This document shows positions 1 to 5,597 of a DNA stretch of 7,610 bases, in pieces (position 1 is the first letter of the stretch; each line of letters opens with the position of its first letter). The DNA comes from Planctomycetota bacterium. GTDB lineage: Bacteria > Planctomycetota > Phycisphaerae > FEN-1346 > JAACEH01. The position numbers were made by a program, and so were the translations under genes. The DNA lies in NCBI GenBank assembly GCA_016935955.1, contig JAFGPY010000043.1, positions 1-7,610 of the forward strand. Reading direction: 5' to 3'. Below the pieces are notes generated by a model. That model had not been told where the DNA came from and made no database searches. It saw only the letters and a program-made list of their open reading frames with translations.

Positions 1-1
1 G

Positions 2-541
2 GCCCAGCGCAGCGCCGAGGCGGCGAAGAACACGCAGCAACTGATCGACGAGAGCCAGAAGAACGCCGACGACGGCGTGAAGGTGACCGAGGACGTGACC
101 AGCGCCCTGGAAGAGATTTCCGGCGGCGTGAAGAAGGTCAGCGACCTGTTGGGCGAGGTGGCCGCGGCCAGCGACGAGCAGGCCCGCGGCATCGGCGAGA
201 TCAACGCGGCGGTGGGTCAGATGGATCAGGTGACGCAGCAGGTTGCGGCCAATGCCGAGGAGTCGGCGGCAGCCAGCGAAGAGTTGTCGGCCCAGGCCGA
301 GCAGCTCAGCCAGATCGTCGCCGAGTTGGCCAAGATGGTCGGCGGGACCGGCGTCAGCACGGGTTCCGCGGGTGGTCAGAAGGCCGTCCGCACCAAGGCG
401 TTCGCGGCGACCAAGCTGCAGCCGAAGAAGTCGGTGCAGAGGGCGACGCCATCAGCTGAGAAGAAAGTCCGCCGCGAGGTGAAGGCCGAAGAAGTGATTC
501 CCATGGATGAACCCGACGAAGCCGTACTGTCGGAGTTCTAA
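2..541 (+). CDS. Methyl-accepting chemotaxis protein, C-terminal fragment (5' end outside window)
   Basis: The frame is open from the first complete codon at position 2 and ends at TAA 539-541, giving 179 residues. Fragment residues 1-110 are the descending half of the MCP cytoplasmic four-helix hairpin. They begin with AQRSAEAAK, which follows the CheA/CheW-binding tip in this family, and continue with SDEQARGIGEINAAVGQMDQ and a heptad Ala/Glu/Gln pattern. Residues 82-91 (AANAEESAAA) match the classic methylation-site consensus (small-small-x-x-E-E-x-x-small-small), so CheR/CheB adaptation is expected. Family knowledge: such receptors relay ligand sensing to CheA/CheW and the flagellar motor from the cytoplasmic face of the inner membrane. 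Residues 112-179 form a low-complexity Ala/Lys-rich tail with an acidic end (DEPDEAVLSEF). No NWETF-type CheR-tethering pentapeptide is present. The sensor domain, HAMP domain and true start are missing. A GTG at position 77 lies inside the helix and is not the start. Confidence 0.95.
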   Translation, partial: AQRSAEAAKNTQQLIDESQKNADDGVKVTEDVTSALEEISGGVKKVSDLLGEVAAASDEQARGIGEINAAVGQMDQVTQQVAANAEESAAASEELSAQAEQLSQIVAELAKMVGGTGVSTGSAGGQKAVRTKAFAATKLQPKKSVQRATPSAEKKVRREVKAEEVIPMDEPDEAVLSEF

Positions 542-580
542 GGTCGCAACAGCGACACGAGAACTCGCTCTTGTTCCCAG

Positions 581-622
581 GAGTCTCCCCCGCATGGCCT
601 GCGGGGGAGACTCTCTTTCTTG
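581..622 (+). terminator. Intrinsic terminator after the chemotaxis receptor gene
   Basis: A perfect 14-bp inverted repeat occupies 581-594 and 600-613 with a 5-nt loop (TGGCC). It is followed at once by a T-rich run (TCTTTCTTGT, 613/614-622). It starts 39 nt after the receptor stop codon. The T-rich side is present only for + strand transcription; on the other strand the flank is A/G-rich, so it should act in one direction. Confidence 0.88.
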
Positions 623-721
623 TCCACACGGGGCCGACCTTGCGGGGATTCCGCCGCGGCCGCTCCGGCGACCGCGATTTCACTACTGATAATCTCGACG
701 CGACTGGGGTTGCATGGCCGA

Positions 722-749
722 CGACCAGCGACCAACGACCGGCGACCGG
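722..749. repeat. Four tandem 7-bp units (CGACCRR)
   Basis: The sequence reads CGACCAG, CGACCAA, CGACCGG, CGACCGG in immediate succession. The first five bases are invariant and the last two vary between purines. It is intergenic. The period of seven is not a codon multiple, so it is unlikely to be a coding relic. It resembles the short intergenic heptamer repeats known in some bacterial genomes, but its genome-wide copy number cannot be seen here. Confidence 0.75.
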
Positions 750-848
750 AGGGGCATTGTGTATCACACGAGTGCGCGGCCGCGAGGCGGCGACGACGGC
801 GTTGAGACGGTCTTGGATGATCGATGAATTTCCCTGCCATTGGTGTCA

Positions 849-877
849 TTTCCTGTACTTCAGTAATCCGATAGAAT
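849..877 (+). promoter_or_regulatory. Weak candidate upstream promoter
   Basis: TAGAAT at 872-877 matches the -10 consensus at five of six positions and sits in the most AT-rich part of the intergenic region. A poor -35 (TTTCCT, 849-854) lies 17 nt upstream. It could be a second, distal promoter for the porin gene, or simply chance in an AT-rich patch. Confidence 0.25.
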
Positions 878-956
878 AAAAGGAAGTTTCAGTCCAAGTC
901 GGGTCCGCCAATCATCGCGTCTTTCACCTGAAGCGGCGTCTCGCCGCAGATTGTCC

Positions 957-984
957 TTGCCAGGCGGTGCCGCTGCTGTAGAAT
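957..984 (+). promoter_or_regulatory. Sigma70-type promoter of the porin gene
   Basis: TTGCCA (957-962) and TAGAAT (979-984) each match the sigma70 consensus at five of six positions and are separated by 16 nt. Transcription would start near 991, leaving a leader of about 77 nt before the porin start codon. A small GC-rich hairpin (933-947) lies directly upstream of the -35 box and might be an operator or structural spacer; that part is speculative. Confidence 0.6.
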
Positions 985-1068
985 CCGCTATCTGTTGGGG
1001 GATGCATTCTTCAGTCCGCGCGCTCCGTTCGGTGTCCAGGGGCGCATACTCTGGAAGGAGATCTGTCT

Positions 1069-2460
1069 ATGAAGCGAACGTGTTGTTCCGTAGCAGGTCT
1101 GTTGCCGCTTCTGGCGATCGCGCTGGTCGTGGCTGCCGTGAACAGCCCGGTGGCATGGGCACAGGGGACCGGCGGCCAGACCGCCAAGTCGGATCTGCAG
1201 AGCCAGCAGGTCGAGCAGTTGCTGGAGCGCATCAAGGGCCTTGAGGGCCGCCTGCAGAAGCTGGAAAGTGACGACGCCAAGCAGGAGGCTCGTGTTCGTC
1301 AGTTGGAGTTGCTCAAGGAACTGAAGGCGACCAACCAGGGCGATGGTCAGCCGATCCTGAGCACGACCTACGGCGACGTGCGGCTGAAGCTGTACGGGTA
1401 CCTGAAGACCGACATGTCGATCAACACCGACCAGACGAACAACGTCGACTTGTCGATTTTCGCCAACAGCCCGGCCGGGGCCGGGGCTTTTCGCGACGAC
1501 AACGAGTTCGGGCTGACCGCGCGGCAGAGCCGCATCGGCTTGGAGATCTACGGCCCGAAAGCCGGCGACTGGGACCTCAAGGGGCGCTTCGAGGTCGACT
1601 TCTGGAACGCCCCGTATGGTGAGTTCAACGAGGTTCGCAACAACCTCCGCCTGCGTCTGGCCTACATCGAGATCAGCAATCCCGACACGATGATCCGTGC
1701 CGGCCAGGACTGGGAAATCATGTCGCCGCTGAATCCGACGTCGATCAACTACGCCTACATGGCTTGGCAAGGCAACCTCGGCTATCGCCGGCCGCAGGTC
1801 CGCGTCACTCATCGCGTGTCGCTGGACAAGGAAAAGAAGAACCAGTGGATCCTCGAAGGCAGTATCAACCGGCCGCAAGGCTGGGGCGGCGGCATTGACG
1901 AAGGCGTGGACGGCGATCTGCCGGTGTTCGAGGGGCGCACGGCCTTGAAGCTGCAGGGCTGGACGAGCAAGTCGATCGAGATCGGCACGAGCGGTCACTG
2001 GGGCCGCGAGGAAGTGGACGGCGCCCTCCAGAACGCCGCCAACCGTGTCTACACCTACTCGGGCAACCTCGACGTCGTGGTTCCGGTCACCGAGACGGTC
2101 TCGTTGAGGGGTGAGTATTACAACGGCGAGAACCTCGACCAGTTCTTCGGCGGCTGCAACCAGGGCGTCAACGCCGTGACCGGAGAGGAAGTCCGGGCCC
2201 AGGGCGGCTGGGTGGAGGCCAGTTGGCAGGCCATGCCCAAGCTGCAGTTGAATCTGGGTTGGGGCAGCGACGATCCGAACGAGAACGACCTGGTGGCGGG
2301 CGACATCCTCCGCAACCAGCTTCTCTACCTCAACGCCATCTACAAGATCACCCAGCAGTTGCACGTCGGTGTCGAGGTCTCCAAGCTCTGGACGTCCTAC
2401 GTCAACCAGGCCGACGGCGAGAACTTCCGCGTTCAGAGCGCCCTGTGGCTGTACTTCTAG
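1069..2460 (+). CDS. Outer-membrane porin with N-terminal coiled coil (DcaP-like)
   Basis: The product is 463 residues and probably forms an outer-membrane beta-barrel channel for small solutes. Residues 1-31 are a Sec signal peptide (KR, a long hydrophobic core, then AWA before Q32). Residues about 41-85 form a heptad coiled coil (VEQLLERIKGLEGRLQKLE). From about residue 100 come alternating polar/aromatic beta strands: YGDVRLKLYGYLKTDMS, ARQSRIGLEIYGP, NLRLRLAYIEI and RAGQDWEIMSPLNP. The protein ends in the strand VQSALWLYF; a terminal Phe is the usual signal for BAM-dependent barrel insertion. Coiled coil plus barrel and a GQxW motif recall DcaP-type porins, which are trimers with a periplasmic coiled-coil stalk. 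The substrate cannot be told. AAGGAG at 1055-1060, eight nt from ATG, fixes the start. The gene has its own promoter and terminator, so it looks monocistronic. The porin/barrel class is well supported; the DcaP assignment is less sure. Confidence 0.82.
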   Translation: MKRTCCSVAGLLPLLAIALVVAAVNSPVAWAQGTGGQTAKSDLQSQQVEQLLERIKGLEGRLQKLESDDAKQEARVRQLELLKELKATNQGDGQPILSTTYGDVRLKLYGYLKTDMSINTDQTNNVDLSIFANSPAGAGAFRDDNEFGLTARQSRIGLEIYGPKAGDWDLKGRFEVDFWNAPYGEFNEVRNNLRLRLAYIEISNPDTMIRAGQDWEIMSPLNPTSINYAYMAWQGNLGYRRPQVRVTHRVSLDKEKKNQWILEGSINRPQGWGGGIDEGVDGDLPVFEGRTALKLQGWTSKSIEIGTSGHWGREEVDGALQNAANRVYTYSGNLDVVVPVTETVSLRGEYYNGENLDQFFGGCNQGVNAVTGEEVRAQGGWVEASWQAMPKLQLNLGWGSDDPNENDLVAGDILRNQLLYLNAIYKITQQLHVGVEVSKLWTSYVNQADGENFRVQSALWLYF

Positions 2461-2483
2461 CGTTTCGCGCGTCATAGCGATCA

Positions 2484-2527
2484 TCGGGGCCGTGGCTCTG
2501 CACCGCAGGGCGACGGCCCCGACTCTT
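2484..2527 (+). terminator. Stem-loop terminator after the porin gene
   Basis: A perfect 10-bp outer stem (2484-2493 with 2513-2522) encloses one mismatch and an inner 7-bp stem that includes one G-T pair. The loop is the 3-nt ACC at 2502-2504. The hairpin begins 24 nt after the porin stop codon. The following bases (CTCTTG) are only modestly T-rich, so termination may rely on the strong stem or on Rho. Confidence 0.7.
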
Positions 2528-2599
2528 GCGCCGCGCTACGAACATCGTTGTCCGCACTCGCGCTCCCCGGCGGGCCGCGGCGAATTCTCCCTCCCTGGC

Positions 2600-2605
2600 G
2601 ATAAT
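2600..2605 (+). promoter_or_regulatory. Possible -10 box upstream of the GH123-like gene
   Basis: GATAAT matches the -10 consensus at five of six positions, 133 nt before the next start codon, but no acceptable -35 lies 15-19 nt upstream. Between here and 2738 the DNA is very GC-rich and includes a short symmetrical GGGTTTAACCC (2631-2641). No better promoter was found in 2523-2738, so the promoter of the downstream gene remains uncertain. Confidence 0.22.
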
Positions 2606-2738
2606 GCGCGAATCCGCCGACCGCGGGCCTGGGTTTAACCCCACGCTAACGGCAATCCGCGGCCGGACTGTGGCCGGCGCGATGGGCGGCGGGCGTTTGC
2701 GGCCGCAGCATTCGTGATCAAACCAGAGGGCGACGACG

Positions 2739-5501
2739 ATGCAATACACGCGATACGCACCTGGAATTCTGGGCCTTGTTCTGGGACTTCTGTCCGCTGC
2801 ACTCCCCGCGGTGGCGCAGCAGGACGCTCCCCAGCAGAGCGAGAAGCTTCCGACGGTCGTCCTCGACACGTCGGGGTTCTGGCGGATGCACAACACGCTG
2901 AAGCCCCCGCTGCTGAATGCGGCCAAGGGACTGGAACCGGCCCTGATGAAGATCGTCTGGCTCGACGAGCCCACGGCCGACCCGGACGCCGGCTGGACCC
3001 AAACGGATTTTGACGACTCGGCGTGGATGCGCGGCCCGGCCCTGAAGGCTTGCCGCACGCAGTATCTTTCGCGGCTCTGTCTGCGCGGCAAGTTCATGGT
3101 CGACGATCCTACGAAAGTCGAAGGGCTGAAGTTTGCCGCCGAGTTCCACGGGGGCATCATTGTTTATCTCAACGGCCGCGAGGTGGCCCGACGCCACGTC
3201 GGCGGCAAGGCGCCCGACGGATCGCAACTGGCTCAGCCGTATCCAGCCGACGCGTTCGTGACCAGCAGCGGCAAGCTGATCAGTCCTCGCGACGGCGACG
3301 GCGAGAAGGGGCGGCGAATCGCCCTCCGCAAACGCAGCGTCGAGGACCTCGCAATTCCCGCGGCCGGTCTGCGCAAAGGCGTCAACGTCCTGGCCGTCGA
3401 ACTGCTCAGGGCGCCCTATCCCGTGGTCGTCCGCGACAAGGCCGATCCGGGCATGAAGATGCCGTACCAGATGGGATGGTACACCTGCGAGATTCTCGGC
3501 CTGCGGCTCACGGCCGACAAGGCCGAGGGACTCGTGTCCAACGTGACGCGTCCCGCCGGCTTGCAGGTCTGGAACCAGAACACGTTGGCCGCCGACTTCG
3601 ACCTGGACGTCGGCGACCGTTGCGAGAGCGTGCAGCCGCTGCGAATCTGCGGCGTCAGGAACGGGGCTTTCTCGGGCAAGGTCGTCCTCGGCAGCGACAC
3701 GCCGATTCGCGGCCTGAAGGCGGTCGTCGGTCCACTGATCGGCGTCGGCGAGACGTTGCCGGCGTCGGCGGTCACGGTCCGCTACGGGTTCGCCTGGGGT
3801 CAGGAAGATATGGTGCTTCCATACTCCGGCCAGACGTCTCCGTACACGGCCCAGGCCTCGCTGCTTGAGGGACTGGCCGAGGCGCCGCTCGAAGAGTACC
3901 CGGTTTGCGAGAAGAAGAGCAACGACGACAGTCTGAAGGCGCCGGGCCAACCGCAAGGCGCCTTTGGGGCCGTCGTGCCGGTGTGGGTGACCGTTCGCGT
4001 GCCGTCCGACGCCAAGCCCGGTCAGTACAAGGGCCAATTGACCCTCAACGCCGAGGGCCAGAAGCCCGTCTCCGTGCCCGTCGAGGTGAAGGTCGTCGAC
4101 TGGTCGCTGCCCAGGCCCGACGACTATCGCACCTGGGTCGAACTCGTGCAGTCGCCCGACTCGCTGGCCATCGAGTACGATGTGCCGCTGTGGTCCGAGC
4201 GGCACTGGGAACTGATCGCCCAGTCGTTCAAGCATTTCAACGAACTCGGCAGCCGCGTGGCCTACGTGCCGCTGATCTCGCAGATGAACCTCGGCAACGA
4301 GCAGTCCATGGTCCGCTGGATCGACAAGGGCAACGGCGCCTACGAGTACGACTTCTCGATCATGGAGAAGTACCTCGACCTGGCCGAGAAGCACATGGGC
4401 AAACCTCGCATCGTCATCTTCAACGTCTGGGACGTCTACCTGATCCCCAAGAACAAGCAGGCCAAGGGGCAGGAAGCCAACGCAATCAACTACCTGAAGG
4501 AGCAGAAGATTCTCCTCGGCCAGGGGCCCGGCGTGACGGTCGTGGACCCCAAGACCGGCCAGACGCGCAACGAGTACCTGCCGCCGTACGGCGACGCCAA
4601 AAGCAAAGCTCTGTGGCAGCCGCTGTACGCCGAACTGATCCGCCGCATGAAGGCCCGCGGACTGTATCAGGCGATGATGGTCGGCACGATCACCGACGCC
4701 GTGCCGCAGAAGGAAGAGGTGCAATTGATCGCCGAACTGGCGCCGAACGTGCCCTGGGTCTGCCACAGCCATCACGGCTGGGGCGACGCGCCGCGGAATC
4801 TGCTGCACGGCATCGTGCCGGTGATGTACCAGACCCGCGTCTGGAACGTCGAGTTCGCGCCCGAGGATCCGAAGAAAGAGGGACACAAGTACGGCTGGAA
4901 GGGCGACTACCTGCAGGCCGTCTACGAGCGCAACAGTTGCATGAACGACATCGGTTGCACCAACTGGCGGCACCTGTGCGAGTACAACATCGCCGGGAGC
5001 CAGCGCGGCATCGGTCGCCTGGGCGCCGACTTCTGGGACGTCATCCGCGACAAGCGCGGCAACCGCAGAGGCAAGGTCTGGGCTCGCTATCCCGAGAGCA
5101 GCCGTCGCAACCTCGACCTGTATACCTCTATGCTGGCGCCAGCGCCCGAGGGGCCGGTGGCTACGGCTCGCTACGAGGTCTTCCGCGAAGGGCTCCAGGA
5201 ATGCGAAGCCCGCATCTTTATCGAACGGGCCCTGACCGACAAGGGCGTCCGCGAAACCCTCGGCGACGATCTGGCCGCCCGTTGCCAGGACGCCCTCGAC
5301 GAGCGCATCGTCCTGATGTACCGCGGCCTGAGCAACCTCCAACTGGCCGGTCAATGGTGGGACCAGGCGCCCGTCTGGCGGGATTGCGACGGCGTCGCCG
5401 GCAACACCTGGTTTGCCGCCTCCGGATGGCAGGCCCGCAGCGAGAAGCTCTACACTCTGGCCGCCGAGGTCACCCGAAAGTTGTCGGCGTCCGGCCACTG
5501 A
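2739..5501 (+). CDS. Exported multidomain GH123/DUF4091-like glycoside hydrolase-family protein
   Basis: The product is 920 residues. Residues 1-26 are a Sec signal peptide (AVA before QQ). Residues about 45-260 look like a galactose-binding-type beta sandwich: GWTQTDFDDSAWMRGP, then LCLRGKFMV, IIVYLNGREVAR and GVNVLAVELL, as in jelly-roll modules of beta-galactosidases. Residues about 280-455 are an Ig-like beta domain ending in VPVEVKVVDWSLPRP. Residues about 460-795 fit a TIM barrel, and EVFREGLQECEARIFIERAL (814-833) is the helical signature that closes GH123/DUF4091 proteins. Family knowledge: GH123 enzymes remove beta-linked GalNAc using an adjacent Asp-Glu pair. Here the likely site reads TITDAVP (D653, then Ala), so activity is uncertain. 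C675-H-S-H-H and C734/C740/C747 form an unusual Cys/His patch. GAGGG at 2726-2730, eight nt from ATG, supports the start. It probably acts in the periplasm or at the cell surface. Fold assignment is moderate; substrate is unknown. Confidence 0.7.
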   Translation: MQYTRYAPGILGLVLGLLSAALPAVAQQDAPQQSEKLPTVVLDTSGFWRMHNTLKPPLLNAAKGLEPALMKIVWLDEPTADPDAGWTQTDFDDSAWMRGPALKACRTQYLSRLCLRGKFMVDDPTKVEGLKFAAEFHGGIIVYLNGREVARRHVGGKAPDGSQLAQPYPADAFVTSSGKLISPRDGDGEKGRRIALRKRSVEDLAIPAAGLRKGVNVLAVELLRAPYPVVVRDKADPGMKMPYQMGWYTCEILGLRLTADKAEGLVSNVTRPAGLQVWNQNTLAADFDLDVGDRCESVQPLRICGVRNGAFSGKVVLGSDTPIRGLKAVVGPLIGVGETLPASAVTVRYGFAWGQEDMVLPYSGQTSPYTAQASLLEGLAEAPLEEYPVCEKKSNDDSLKAPGQPQGAFGAVVPVWVTVRVPSDAKPGQYKGQLTLNAEGQKPVSVPVEVKVVDWSLPRPDDYRTWVELVQSPDSLAIEYDVPLWSERHWELIAQSFKHFNELGSRVAYVPLISQMNLGNEQSMVRWIDKGNGAYEYDFSIMEKYLDLAEKHMGKPRIVIFNVWDVYLIPKNKQAKGQEANAINYLKEQKILLGQGPGVTVVDPKTGQTRNEYLPPYGDAKSKALWQPLYAELIRRMKARGLYQAMMVGTITDAVPQKEEVQLIAELAPNVPWVCHSHHGWGDAPRNLLHGIVPVMYQTRVWNVEFAPEDPKKEGHKYGWKGDYLQAVYERNSCMNDIGCTNWRHLCEYNIAGSQRGIGRLGADFWDVIRDKRGNRRGKVWARYPESSRRNLDLYTSMLAPAPEGPVATARYEVFREGLQECEARIFIERALTDKGVRETLGDDLAARCQDALDERIVLMYRGLSNLQLAGQWWDQAPVWRDCDGVAGNTWFAASGWQARSEKLYTLAAEVTRKLSASGH

Positions 5502-5504
5502 CTT

Positions 5505-5513
5505 TGGTAGAAT
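5505..5513 (+). promoter_or_regulatory. Extended -10 promoter of the propeller gene
   Basis: TGGTAGAAT is a full extended -10 element (TGn directly before a five-of-six TATAAT match), beginning three nt after the stop codon of the preceding gene. The only -35-like hexamer (TTGTCG, 5481-5486) is 21 nt upstream, too far to be canonical, which is typical where an extended -10 carries recognition. It predicts a leader of about 78 nt. Readthrough from the upstream gene is also possible, because no terminator is visible in 5502-5597. Confidence 0.45.
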
Positions 5514-5597
5514 CCCTCCGCCGTCAGCAGGGTTCCATAGAGTGGGATCGACAGTGTGAATTCGTGACTGGCCCTTGGGCCGCATAGGAGACCGACC

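Larger units (their letters stand above)
614..1068. other. Non-coding stretch between the receptor and porin genes
   Basis: No convincing gene is seen in this stretch of about 455 nt. Short open frames cross it but have no matching ribosome-binding site, no codon bias like the neighbours and no recognisable product. It contains a tandem 7-bp repeat (722-749), an AT-richer patch around 822-890 with a second TAGAAT hexamer (872-877), a small hairpin (GCGGCG/CGCCGC, 933-947) just before the main promoter, and the porin promoter with its roughly 77-nt leader. No tRNA, CRISPR or riboswitch-like structure was recognised. Confidence 0.6.

Noticed and set aside
571..879. Small + strand frame of about 102 codons in the intergenic region
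   Set aside because: It starts before and runs through the terminator stem-loop and the heptamer repeat, lacks a ribosome-binding site and shows no protein-like composition.
1035..1055. TCCAG/CTGGA pairing next to the porin ribosome-binding site
   Set aside because: A 5-bp stem with an 11-nt loop is expected by chance; there is no sign of a riboswitch or thermosensor.
988..2484. 498-codon open frame on the minus strand opposite the porin gene
   Set aside because: The same codon-bias effect explains it, and the porin on the + strand has a signal peptide, a barrel pattern, a promoter and a terminator.
5570..5581. GGCCCTTGGGCC palindrome just before the propeller gene's ribosome-binding site
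   Set aside because: It has only four or five pairs with a 2-4 nt loop and no T-run. It is too small to call a terminator, and any effect on translation is guesswork.
3905..5587. 560-codon + strand frame overlapping the GH123-like gene
   Set aside because: It is an Arg/Gly/Pro-rich out-of-frame shadow typical of GC-rich coding DNA, with no start signal.
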